64,000 nucleotides of DNA from Halisarca cf. caerulea (Eukaryota; Porifera; Demospongiae; Chondrillida; Halisarcidae), in contig CAUJGJ010000444.1 of NCBI GenBank assembly GCA_963170055.1, positions 2,017,001 to 2,081,000 on the forward strand, written 5' to 3'. A program made the translations under genes and the position numbers. The stretch's first letter is position 1. Each line of letters opens with the position of its first letter. Below the pieces are notes generated by a model that did not search any database, was not told where the DNA came from, and saw only the letters and a list, made by a program, of their open reading frames with translations. This document shows positions 35,542 through 46,864 of this stretch, piece by piece.

Positions 35542-35650
<109 letters not shown>

Positions 35651-35869
35651 ATATACATATAGTAACTTGGAGCATAATGTATACCATCATAATGTACAAT
35701 AGATTTGAAGAATGCATCATTGCATGGTGATTTGATAGTACTTACTGTATATATATAAACCATACAAAAACCATTTAAAAATGGATTAAAGATGTAGGGA
35801 TGAATAATTGTCAATCGCCAAAAATCACTGAAACAAGGTAAAATTGTTTGCTGCATAGGGCTGAACAGG

Positions 35870-36000
35870 CATAGGTATAGACATACAGAGGGTTATAGTT
35901 ATGCATTGGGCTAGACGGGCATAGTGCTAGGCATACAAGGAGCTAGACGGGCATAGGGCTAGACATACATGGGGCTAGATGGGTAGAGAGCTAGACAGAG
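35870..36000. repeat. GGGCTAGACGGGCATA minisatellite
   Basis: Six or seven imperfect units of about 16-22 bp (GGGCTAGACGGGCATAG, GAGCTAGACGGGCATAG, GGGCTAGATGGGTAGAG). Same word family as 9115-9400. Confidence 0.7.
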
Positions 36001-36019
36001 GTGGGTTGGACCGGGTACA

Positions 36020-36618
36020 GTGTGTAAATTCCTATATCCCACAGCCAATAATATGAAGCGGGATACTACCGCACTACATGATATATGGGGGGGATCAAAT
36101 ACCATTATTAATTTCAAAGAAGGCAGTTACAATACTTATAGTAAACAAGAAAAACATACATGGTACATGATGACATAAGACTTATATACTGTGAATTTCA
36201 AAAGAACTTACTAGAATGGATGAAGGCATGCATAATGTGAAAGCTCGGACACAAGCAAGACACGAAAAACACAAACACTCAGTCATGATAGCGTGTATGG
36301 TTGCTTGGCAAGCAGTGAGCATGAGGTAGAGTCATATCTATATGGTAGAGTATACTGAACAATATTTGTAGTTCAAAGTTTAAATTAAGAGAGGAGGTGA
36401 TCTCCAATCTGTCGACTAGCCTCAAAGATCGTCCTGGAGGCTGTAATCACTAGTGAGGTAATCTCACAGAGTACTGATTTCCAGGATGAAATGGAAATGT
36501 CAGGGAGAAGCTGCTGCATAAGCTTAATGGTATCGGGATAGTGGTGGCCTAGGGCACCTATTTCCAGTGTACGATATTGGGGTAGGTAACCCCATCCATT
36601 CCCATCACTGAAAAGCAG
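36020..36618 (-). pseudogene. LINE 3' fragment that truncates copy E
   Basis: On the minus strand, 36630-36385 encodes YRTLEIGALGHHYPDT and LVITASRTIFEASRQ, the conserved C-terminal tail of the same LINE group as 33040-33640. Sequence toward 36020 is its likely 3' UTR. The junction with copy E exon 2 is at about 36612-36618. Confidence 0.6.
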
Positions 36619-37720
36619 TAGTGGTTTCAAATTTATAGCATGTTGAAATCAAAATCTTTAATATCATGTACACATGGAAAATGTGAGAAAGGCTTGCCAG
36701 TGACCAAAAGAGGGGAAATTTAGCTTTGCTCTTGCTTAAGTGAAGTTTTTTCAACACTGTTCCTCCGCTAGTGTACAGCAGGAAGGGTGCAAATAAAGCT
36801 ATAGTGCATATAAAAGCATAAAATGCAAAAGATGAATATCCAGTTGAGTGTTCACGTTGTGTTATGGAATGATAAAGTCGTTCATCAAACTTTTTATACA
36901 CATGCCTGGAAACATCCAGCTTCATGTAAAGTGCTTGTAGTGACTTTCTGTCAACTGACCACTGCTCTTTCTTGGATATCACTGATAATATCTGCATAAT
37001 TTTATGAATGCTGGGGCCACTGTTATTTTTATATAATGCTTATAACTAAGGCAAAGTGACACAGAATCTTGTAAGATCTGTTCTAAACATCTATATTAAT
37101 TTTATATGATAAGATCTTTGTCAAATGACTTGAATTCATGCTATGTTAGCAGGTCACAAGCTAAATTTAATATAGGTACCTCATTTCACTCACTTGTATG
37201 GTAATGTCTCCTGCAATTGCTGAATGCTTGGGAATCACACACAGTTTAATGCCTGCTATCCTCGTTGGTAAGTAAAATGGAGAAGTTTTATCAAGTAGAA
37301 AATAATAACTCATTGTTGGTAAATACTCCCCAAACTCCATGAAAACAACGTCTGTGCCTACAGAATAAATGGGTGTAGTTGTCCACATGTACCACCAAAG
37401 ACTGTAGTAAGTACTGTTAACTACTTGGTATGTTTTCCATGGATAGGTACCAGCTGAGCACTCTTCAGGAAATTTATTAGTATAATTAACAAAATAAACA
37501 ATAATAACACTAGATGGTTGTACCCAATTCACTGGATAGAATGCATTAAGGATTTGTTGGTAATTATCAGGATGAGATTTGATAGCACTAAGTATTTCCA
37601 CGGGATCATCACACTGCTGGTGTTCCATACATTTTCCACAAACTTGACCAGAAAGAAAGGACAAGTAGCAATACACTAAAAATCAACAATGGATGTCTCC
37701 CCAGCCAACAAATTTCATGA
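36612..37720 (-). pseudogene. Copy E: type 1 membrane-family gene, truncated
   Basis: Very close to copy A. Exon 2 keeps its acceptor (ATGCAG, 36992-36997) and the first 128 or so residues, down to CYKFETTT, then runs into LINE sequence. Five or so membrane segments are lost. Exon 1 keeps its donor (ATACAA|GTGAGT, near 37200), but the signal-peptide region has a 4-base deletion and a later 4-base insertion, which put a stop in the normal frame. It is therefore disabled at both ends. Confidence 0.85.
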
Positions 37721-37837
37721 TGATCATTCTTTTGAAGCTTTAGTGGTGGTCTAAAGATGCATTGAGTTCATATACAGTGAAATACTTCTCATAGCGTTGA
37801 GTTACATTTGAAACTGCATGATATATACATACATATG

Positions 37838-37912
37838 TACAGGGTTTTATTTAGGGGGGGTGGGGGTGGGGGGGGCAAATGCCCCCCACCCCCCTAATGA
37901 AACCCTGTATGT
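37838..37912. repeat. G-rich snapback hairpin
   Basis: ACAGGGTTTTATTTAGGGGG pairs with CCCCCTAATGAAACCCTGT across a CAAATG turn. One arm has G runs of 7, 5 and 8 bases, so the strand could also form a G-quadruplex. Confidence 0.75.
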
Positions 37913-38399
37913 ATATGTTACATACTCCCTTTCCAGTTGATCCTCGATCCTTAAAATCTAAAATGGCGATAATATCACAGTTCCAGTACATTGATATTTG
38001 GAATGACAGAATTCCAAAAATGCAACTCGTGCAAAATTGTACACACAAGTGTACACATGTACACTCCATATATATATATATGTTACTGTGTGGGGAGTTA
38101 CATTTGCTAGCTGGAATCCTGTGTCCATTGGTGTTTCCTGTTATATACCTGAGAAATGCCTCTGTTTTGAACATTTTTTGTGTTAAATGACTTACCAATA
38201 CAGTGGTCACACTGCATGTAATTGGAGGGACATGCTTCTGGTTTATGGCTGGTCAGGTCTGTGTGGTTGGTGAATGTGGTATATAGTAAAACTTAATTGG
38301 AAGACAGCACATTAATTTCATTGAAAGGTGAGAAGTGATTGTTTGTTGTCTCCCTCCCTCTCATATCTTCTTCTTATTTTTTTCTTTTCTTTTTACAGT

Positions 38400-39070
38400 G
38401 CTGATCTGTGCATCTCAATCCCATGCACCCTGCAAGGATAATCTGTCTTAAGCAAGCTCATGCATGTCAGCCCCACTAGTCGAATGTCACAAATCTTCAG
38501 ATCTGCGGAACCAGATCACTGCTATATGAATTAAGGGTTGCACCCACTGCATGATCATGCACTCTGCCAACTGGACTGCAAACCAACAGATCCCTGGGTA
38601 TAGTCTAGAATCAGTTATCCAGAATATTATTTAACTGCAAGGAAACAGAGAATACAGGAAATAAGGAGAGAAATTGATACAGATCGATAGCAGGGTTTTT
38701 ATAAGCACGGAGGGTTGGAGTAACAGTTTACCATTGCATGATTGACATTGATCTTGTGGTTCACTCCTATATAAAATTGAAGTTAAAAAATCAAAATCAG
38801 TTTGTACATAGGGGTGATGAAAACATGCAGGGAATTAATGGTTCCAAATTTCCTAGATACATAGGTATATATAAAGACTAATTATTGTAAGAATCTACAA
38901 TTGATGTACGTACTTTTGTCAATTAACGATTACTTCACATTATATCCAGGGACAGTTCAAAATAGCTTTAATTATGCATGATTATTGTTTATACAATGAT
39001 CATCAGAAGAGACTCCTTCAAACTCGAATGCAATGTCCATGATGAAACTGGTAGGAAAAACTCAATTTCT
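38400..39070. repeat. Diverged duplicate of 31960-32800
   Basis: Upstream block of copy E. Same shared words and order as in the partner. No gene is supported. Confidence 0.65.
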
Positions 39071-40300
39071 TTTGTGACAAATTATTACATGCTTTAAAAC
39101 TATATGTAGTAATATCTTTAAACTACGGTGTATGTACTACCATGTATATTGAGCACTAATTGATATCAATATAGTATTATTATAAGAATGCATCCAATGG
39201 GCCCCACTTAATTGCATACCAATTTATGGAATACTAATTCTGACTAATTGGAATATAATCTCCAAGTACAGAATCAATTGTATAATATCCATAGTAGTAA
39301 AAGAACTGCTTAAAGGAGTACCACTTATAAAGGAATATTCTGGATACAGGAATAAGAATTTCAAATCATTTATATTCAGTGAGCATATTATATAAACCAT
39401 GCATACTGCTTATTAGAATAGCACTGCAAACGCAAGTTTATCCACATCAGTTATAGCTACCCTGCAATGAAAAATCAATAACATTGCTTGCTACGTACCT
39501 CTTAGAATTCCTGTTTGAAACAGGTACGTTATTCCATTTACTGTATATGTATATTATATTATATTATACATACATACATTGGTATAATAATATTCAGGTT
39601 GCATGCTATATATGCCCTGACTCTCAATATAATAATTATTATTGTATGGTCAATTCTTGGATCAACTATATAGAACACAATCACATCTCTGGCCATTCAT
39701 TCAGATGCAATGTTGTCACAATGGTGTATATGGTGGGAATCTAACCTAATAACCCTTAGCCCAATATATGATGACTTGCATGATCTGCATGTGATGACAT
39801 TATACTTGGCAATATAATATTATATATATAATATGATTATACAATAATTACAAGCAATCATGAGATGAAACTAAGCAATTGAAGACTATGCAATAAATTA
39901 AAGCAAACATTTTTGTATATGTATACATCAACTGCATGAGATATAAAATTGACCCTATACATTAGTTAATTTATAAATATGTACCAATGTAGATTAAAAG
40001 TATACTTGAAATAATATAATGGATAGGCATGAAGTAAAGTGATTTTTTGTGTTCAAAGAAATGCATGCCTGATCGAGTATACAAAAATGTATCACATACA
40101 GTATGCAAGTAAAGAAATCTAAAAGGGAGTAAAATCCATGCATCACTCAATTGCAAGAGAAGTGTATGCAGTATTCAGTGTACCTATGCATGTTGCATTA
40201 ATCATTTATATATACACAGTGTACTATAATTATTATGTATGCAGACTGTGGATTTTCTCAGGTTCACAAATTGAGTGCAAATACTGCATTAACTTTCAAT
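39071..40300. other. No gene seen
   Basis: AT-rich with short TA and TATAT runs. Downstream flank of the CARD-like gene. Confidence 0.5.
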
Positions 40301-40309
40301 CAAACTGCA

Positions 40310-41608
40310 CTAATGCCGCAAGCATGCCTCAACTCTGTCAATGCAGTGTAGCAAAGCATCACTGCCTACCAGCCTTATAACACTCCTTGCTCTCACAAAC
40401 TGTCCAAATTTCAGATAAAGGCAACAAGCATAGCGACCAAACTCTGAGCGTTTACACAATTTCCCACAGTGAAATGCTTCACAAGCATTGTCAAACATTA
40501 CCTCTACTTTTTCAGCATACTGTATGGGATCACTGAATGGTCTTTCGAATTTTTCAAGACAGTGCAGCATTCCTTGCCTATGTAATTCAGTTTTTCTCGT
40601 ATCTTTCCGATGACTATACAACTTAAACATTCTTAAGTGCCAGTCAGATTTGTACAAAGCAACTGCTTCTACAAACCACCGCATCTCTAAACAACGCTGA
40701 ATTGATTCATATGCAGTCTCCAGTAAATTTGAAACACTGATCTCCAGTTGAGAAATATCATCCTCTGGGGTACATTCACACATGATCATGAATGCCTTCC
40801 ATGCCATGACAAAAGCAGCACTGAAGTCTGGACCAATCCTGCTGGCTTCAGCCAAAGCAAGGTCCAAATGATGATCTCTTTCTACTTTGTCACCTTGTCT
40901 GTCATAGCACCACATCAGCTGCCAGTTCAAGCGACAATTTAGGAAGCATTCATCTTTGGAATTCTTACTAATCACCAATGCTTTCAAGAGTAGAGGTATT
41001 GATGCAGATTCAAACCCTGCACCAGCTTGCATCAGTCCTGCCTTTAGATCAGGGTTTATTTTGCAGGATTGAATTCCTTTCACAATTTCAATAGATTTTG
41101 CCACATCTTTACTTTGTAGGTCCCACAATTGATTGAATTTTTTTGTAAATTGATCTGAATTCAAAGTACTCGACCTGGTTACCCGACTGATAGAATGTAG
41201 AGTTCTATCAGTCATCTCAAAACGAGGATGCCGACATGATACTGTGTGCCATTCCTGATTAAATAGAGCATCAAGCTTTTGAAAATCATCTTTTTCCCTA
41301 TGGCAGTCAATAATAAATCTAACTCGCTCCGCAATTTTCTTATGACAATAATCATTATGCAGGTCATTACTCTCTTCCAGTATGTCACAATAAACAAGCA
41401 GAGTCTGCTCATTGACCCTTTCAAGCAGCGATAGGAGTATGTGAGTTTTCCTCATGCAGCGCTTCTCTCCTTCAATATCTTGCTTTGTCTGCTTATTGAT
41501 CACTCGGCGTTCGTACAGCATGCCCAAGATCTTGTCCACATCAAGACACTTTTCATGAAGTGTGTATGTCTCCCTTATGATTTCCATAGTATCCAATGTG
41601 CCCTGCAT
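40310..41608 (-). CDS. CARD-like domain protein with helical C-terminal region
   Basis: Open frame of 432 residues. Residues about 9-95 fit a CARD/death-fold pattern: LDVDKILGMLYERRVI, then KQDIEGEKRCMRKTHILLSLL read as helices 3 and 4, then a final helix pair around LHNDYCHKKIAERV. From about 150 to the end the protein is a series of amphipathic helices with conserved-looking tryptophans and alternating hydrophobics (for example NCRLNWQLMWCYDRQGD and FGRYACCLYLKFGQFVRAR), compatible with a TPR-like solenoid. There is no signal peptide or membrane segment. The first codons ATGCAG could be an acceptor (ATGCAG|GGC), so an upstream exon is possible. A role in cytoplasmic immune or death signalling is inferred from the CARD-like fold only. 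Confidence 0.6.
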   Translation of the reverse strand: MQGTLDTMEIIRETYTLHEKCLDVDKILGMLYERRVINKQTKQDIEGEKRCMRKTHILLSLLERVNEQTLLVYCDILEESNDLHNDYCHKKIAERVRFIIDCHREKDDFQKLDALFNQEWHTVSCRHPRFEMTDRTLHSISRVTRSSTLNSDQFTKKFNQLWDLQSKDVAKSIEIVKGIQSCKINPDLKAGLMQAGAGFESASIPLLLKALVISKNSKDECFLNCRLNWQLMWCYDRQGDKVERDHHLDLALAEASRIGPDFSAAFVMAWKAFMIMCECTPEDDISQLEISVSNLLETAYESIQRCLEMRWFVEAVALYKSDWHLRMFKLYSHRKDTRKTELHRQGMLHCLEKFERPFSDPIQYAEKVEVMFDNACEAFHCGKLCKRSEFGRYACCLYLKFGQFVRARSVIRLVGSDALLHCIDRVEACLRH

Positions 41609-41649
41609 GCATACATATACGTATTTAACACGTATTCACTGATATCATA

Positions 41650-42285
41650 AACATAATATATCAATTTTGATAACGAATTGTGTGCATAATTGAACTTGGT
41701 TTAACTTAGTAAGTGCCTTGGATAGTATTTAGTACATACCATATATAGGTGCTAATTTTTGTGGGGAGCATATTACATGACTGAATAGCTTGACTGTATA
41801 ATTTGCGATTTTAGTTTTGCAAATGGACTAGTCCCTACTATACCTTATAGACGAAAAGACTATATGTATCTATAACCAAATATTCACAATTGAATTTTCA
41901 GAAATGCAGGCTCATTTGCCAAATTTGCAAAAATAAAGTCAAATATTATGATGCTCCTTCATATAAGTAACTACTATTACGTAAGTACATCTGATACTAA
42001 GTACTTAACTATCAAAAGTACATATTCCTAAGCACACTTACATATACTTAGATATAATTACTTGATAGATCTAATTACTATACATTGTTCATCCTTTATA
42101 ACATATAGAGTTCCAAGGAATTGACAGCATTACATTCACCAATTAGAAAGGTAATATATATGTGAGGCTTTCAGCAAACAATTTAAGTTACAATCAGACA
42201 ATATATGCATACATGCACATGTGCACACTGTGTCGGGTGTGCATGGGCATGCTCACAATGTACACGTACATGTACATGTACACGC
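41650..42285. other. No gene seen
   Basis: AT-rich upstream flank of the CARD-like gene; no element or coding frame recognised. Confidence 0.5.
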
Positions 42286-42289
42286 ACGT

Positions 42290-42366
<77 letters not shown>
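42290..42366. repeat. (GT)n microsatellite
   Basis: Nearly pure GT with one GTAT interruption. Confidence 0.9.
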
Positions 42367-42368
<2 letters not shown>

Positions 42369-43300
42369 CCAGCAGGTGGTACCTTTAAAGGGACAAAAGC
42401 TGTGACGCATAGCAGCTTACAGGCAAAATCATACCTGTCAGCCTCAACCACTGGAAACATTAAATATGACTTGGGTATTTCATTATTAGACTCTTAGCAG
42501 GGTGCTGGTCATTGGCTGGTGCCCTAGATGCTATTAGCCTGCATGGATAGTACTGAGTTTAGGGTTAAGAATCACTGCTGCTGTGAATTAGGTGGATATG
42601 CCATCACTCTACAGCTGCAGCCCAACCCTCCCCACCTCGTGGGGCTTGCAACCTCACAGATGGGCAACCCCTGATTGCACGAGGGGGCCATCAGGGATGT
42701 TGGGGATAGCTAGGCCCATATCCAGTGGGACTCTTCCTCACTGATTGACTGACTTTGGGGCCCAACAAGGGGGCCACAATAGCCCACACATATGGGCTGT
42801 GGTATAACAAGTTGCAAGTATTAGTGTGGGTGTCTATCTGCCTGTGCATGTGTCTGTGCACATGTATATGTGTGTATACCAATATTAAGTAAAGAATTGT
42901 TTTTAATACAATACTGTGAATGTTGGCGAATAGTAATTAATATACAAGCATAGACATAGGAAAGAGTATACCAGTACCTTTGAAACAAATTTATCACATG
43001 AAAAGTTACAAAAAGGTCATGCAGTAACATTGGCCAGAAGGTGGTTTCATGCATATGTAAGTAAGCAATAACCAACAGCAGTACCCACATTATATAAGGT
43101 CATAATAATCAATGCATCCATCATTACATAAACCTACGTACATATCACAAGATAACTGAGCACATCTTTGTACCAAGGTAAAGTAGTATTTATAACTGAG
43201 ACGTATTCATGCACTATAGTATGTACATTTTATTGCCAGAAGTCTTCAACTTGAAATATTATAATATCTACAACACTCATTAATAAAAGCTGGTTTGTAT
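42367..43300. other. No gene seen
   Basis: A less AT-rich patch at 42600-42780 with CCTCGTGGGGCTTGCAACC-type sequence looks like an old repeat, but no ends or coding frame can be shown. Confidence 0.4.
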
Positions 43301-43301
43301 A

Positions 43302-43486
43302 CAGTGGAACCCCTCTAATCCAGACCCCTGAACTGAAGACACCTAGCTCTATTATGGACACATGCATGTCACTAAACCAAATGATTCATTATGCTTTCAA
43401 ATTGTCATCTTCAACCCAGTGAGGACACCTTCATATCAAGACAGTCTGGCCCCAAGGTGTCTGGAATAGAGCTAGGGGTTCCATTT
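43302..43486. mobile_element. Tigger/pogo-like MITE
   Basis: About 185 bp. Left end CAGTGGAACCCCTCTAATCC after TA; right end TAGAGCTAGGGGTTCCATTT, a decayed complement. GACACC / GGTGTC pairs lie inside the ends. Confidence 0.65.
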
Positions 43487-43912
43487 TCCTTTAATGACAT
43501 AATAATATTTTTATGATTGTCTATATCTACATTTATATCTTTATAAGGATAACTAGTTAATTAGCTATACAAAAGCTCACAAAACTTATCAAATGACCAT
43601 AACTGATGGCTTTGTTAGACAATTACACAACTACTGAGCTAGAGCCAGCAATACACATACTTGATTGTCATACTCCATGGGATTACAATGTAAAAATTCT
43701 TCCTTGTAGCTGTATCTGTCCATCTTCCAAGAGATCTGGGACCCTGGCAAGATAAGACCGCAGTAAGCGAGTCAAATTTTGATTCGGGTATTCCCCTCAA
43801 GATTTCCCTTATGTTCACATTATAATTATACAGTATGTCATTGTCATGCTTCAATGAATACAATTACAAAGTCCATGAATATCATTACTAATCATACCTT
43901 ACTTCTGTGTGG

Positions 43913-43913
<1 letters not shown>

Positions 43914-43974
<61 letters not shown>
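43914..43974. repeat. (GT)n microsatellite
   Basis: Pure GT dinucleotides. Confidence 0.9.
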
Positions 43975-43975
<1 letters not shown>

Positions 43976-43999
43976 CATGCGTGTGTGCATACGCATGTG

Positions 44000-44860
44000 T
44001 GTATCATGCATCAGGTAGATATTATAATTGACAATGATATTGAAATATAGCCTGGCTGAATTTAGCACCTCCCTATATACTGGGATCCTTTCCTTTCTGA
44101 TCAATGCTTAGGACAATAATACAGTTATTGAAGCATAGGACACATTAATGAATTCAAACTAAGCATGTCAGAACAATCCTTGTTTCCATTTTGCCCCCTA
44201 CGGTGTGTGTATGAATGAGTACATGTTTTCATGTATGACTCCTACGCATTTACTGATTTATTGCCAACATATAAAATATTGGTGAATAACTATGAGCACT
44301 GACTGTGTCTGAAATGTTGGAGAATATCGCTTAATTGTCAAAAATGAGTTTTCTTCTTCTATATGCTTGAATACGATCAGGCGTGCTCTCAACAAGATTG
44401 TGGTGGATTGTATAGGCAGGTCCAGGGGTGGTGCCTCAGCCTGTGGTGCCCAGGTAGTCTTGCGAGCCAGCCCCTATATACTGCCACTATTCCAAAGGGT
44501 GAAGGGTGGGGGGCATAGGGGCTGCTTCACAAGACTTTAGCCCTATGACCCTAAAGCCAGAAACCCACATTTGTACAGACAGGAAAAAAGTAACAGGTTA
44601 CACTATTTTTATATTCTCATTCTTAAAATCCCAGACAGTAGCAGATTTTAGGTGGTAAACATGCATTTGACTAGAGTAAAAAGCAAAATAATCATGATGC
44701 TCCTCAGTCCTCTGTCCCACCACTCTGTCCCAACAACTGCGATTTCTTGACGTCATTTTGCATCACAATGGCATAAAACGAGTGGTTAGGCCACCAGGCT
44801 ATAATATTTTCAGATATCCTTACTGATGCTAATATAGCATAATGCTGTGTAAACAATGTG
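44000..44860. other. No gene seen
   Basis: No coding frame, RNA or repeat with clear boundaries. Confidence 0.5.
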
Positions 44861-45030
44861 TTCATCACCTAAATGTGTTCAAGAGCTTGAGTTAACTTGA
44901 GAATTACATATGAGTGGTAACCGTTTTTAAGAGATTGCTCATTCCAGCATAATACTGGTTTATACTGCAAGTATGGAACCATAGATAAAATTCCAAGTGG
45001 CACCACCCTAGTTTTGTTTCTGGATCTGCC

Positions 45031-46081
45031 TATGTCTTTCTTGGATATCACCATTAATATCTGCATAAGTGCAGCACTAAAAATTTGTTAATCTGAATTT
45101 TTTTTAATTTTTAATAATCACAAGGCTTTAACGTAAACTAAGTAGTTAGAGTGGGATAATTATATATTTGACTACAGTAGAACCTGCCTAATCCAGCACC
45201 TCTATAAACCAGCATTCTCCTATAATCCGGTCATGTAAGGTTCCCTGGCACGGACCATTAATTTACCATACAAACTGACCTCTATAATCCAGCAACCTGC
45301 TGATCCAGCACTGTTTTGCCTTCCTCAATGGGTGCCGGATTAGATGGGTTTCACTGCATATACAAATCGTCGTGAACTTGATCTTGTACTATCATTCTCT
45401 TCAACCTCCAAGAGCCAGAGAATCCAATGTGATATTCCAATTTTCAAATAAACATAATGATGTGGTTACTGAGGAACACAAACTTATGTAGCAATAATGA
45501 CTTCAGGTTATTAGCTTTAATAAGTATAAGTAAGGTACCTGATGAGTAAATTCCTAAATGCACTTACATGTGTAGTAATGTCTCCCATTGTAGAATGCTT
45601 AGGAATCAAAGGTAGTCATTGCATGCTATCCTTGTTGGTAGGTGGAATGGAGAAGTCTTATTAAGTAGAAAATAATAACTCATTGCTGGTAAATATACTC
45701 CATGAAGACAATGTCTGTGCCTACAGAATAAATGGGTGTAGTTGTCCATATGTACCACCAAAGACTGTAGTAAGTACTGTTAACTACTGGGTATGTTTTC
45801 CATGGATAGGTACCAGCTGAGCACTCTTCAGGAAGTTGGTTAGTATAATTGACAAAACAAACAATAATAACACTAGATGGTTGTGCCCAATTCACTGGAT
45901 AGAATGCATTAAGGATTTGTTGGTAATTATCAGGATGAGATTTGATAGCACCAAGTATTTCCACGGGATCATCACACTGCTGGTGTTCCATACATTTTCC
46001 ACAAACTTGACCAGAAAGAACAAATGGCAACACACTGAAAATCAACAATGGATGTCTCCCCAGATAGTTGACAAATTTCAT
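45031..46081 (-). pseudogene. Copy F: type 1 membrane-family gene, broken and chimeric
   Basis: Exon 1 from its start (46081) to about 45660 is almost identical to copy A, including signal peptide and cysteine cluster. A deletion near 45700, in the segment that encodes FGEYLPTMS in copy A, shifts the frame. Beyond about 45655 the end of exon 1 and the intron are clearly more diverged from A, which suggests a conversion or recombination edge there. Of exon 2 only the acceptor and about nine codons (ILMVISKKD, near 45063-45031) remain; unrelated sequence follows. A MITE (45175-45356) sits in the intron. It cannot be functional. Confidence 0.8.
45175..45356. mobile_element. Tigger/pogo-like MITE in the copy F intron
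   Basis: 182 bp with ends CAGTAGAACCTGCCTAATCC and GGATTAGATGGGTTTCACTG. TA precedes the left end; the right side has CA, probably a mutated TA. Confidence 0.75.
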
Positions 46082-46474
46082 GACGATTATTCTTCTAAAG
46101 ATATAGTGGTAGTCTTAAGATGCATTGAGTTCATACAGTATACAGTGAATTACTTCTCATGGTGTTGAGTTACATTTGAAACTGATCTGTTGTACACTCC
46201 CTTTCAAGTTGATCCTCCTCAAAACCTGATATTTTCTGAAAAATTTCCAGTAGTTCCAGTAGAAGAATTTTGAATGACTGACTTCTAAAACGCAACTCAT
46301 ACATGCATGTACAAGTGCACACTTGTATGCTCCCTATACTGTGCTACTACAGTATAGCTAGGGAGTTACACTTAATTGCTGAAAGCCTGCACGTGTCCAT
46401 AGGCACTGGTACCTCTTGGTATAGAAATGCCTGTGGTTTGAAAGTCTTTGGTCAAAGGACCTCCTATATTGTCC

Positions 46475-46518
46475 ACACTACACGGTTCATGATGCTCACA
46501 TCATGAACCGTGTAGTGT
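46475..46518. repeat. Perfect 20-bp hairpin upstream of copy F
   Basis: ACACTACACGGTTCATGATG, loop CTCA, then its exact complement. Counterpart of 2935-2972 with a longer stem. Confidence 0.85.
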
Positions 46519-46857
46519 CAATCACAGGCAGTTTGAGGAGGTTGCGGAGGTTGAGGAGGCATGCAGAGCATGCTTGTGTTTTCATGGTTGGTCAGGCATC
46601 TGTGGCTGCATGGTGGATGTGGTAGTACACTTGTAGCAGAGGAAGGATATATATTTGTACATATGTATGTATACATTGACAATGGTATGATTGCATGGTG
46701 GTGAGCAACAGGTAGTAGTGAAGGATGTGGCAATGTTTGAAGAAGAGGTTGCATCCTTGGGTCTGAGAGTTAACTGCTCAAAGAGGGAATTGGTATGTCT
46801 GTCCTCTGATGCCATTGATATGTTTCCTACAAGAAGGTATGTTCCCCCAAGTGGGGC

Positions 46858-46864
46858 TAACCTC
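46858..46864. repeat. Target-site duplication, left
   Basis: TAACCTC, repeated at 50107-50113 on the other side of the LINE. It occurs once (3332-3338) in the duplicate block. Confidence 0.85.
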
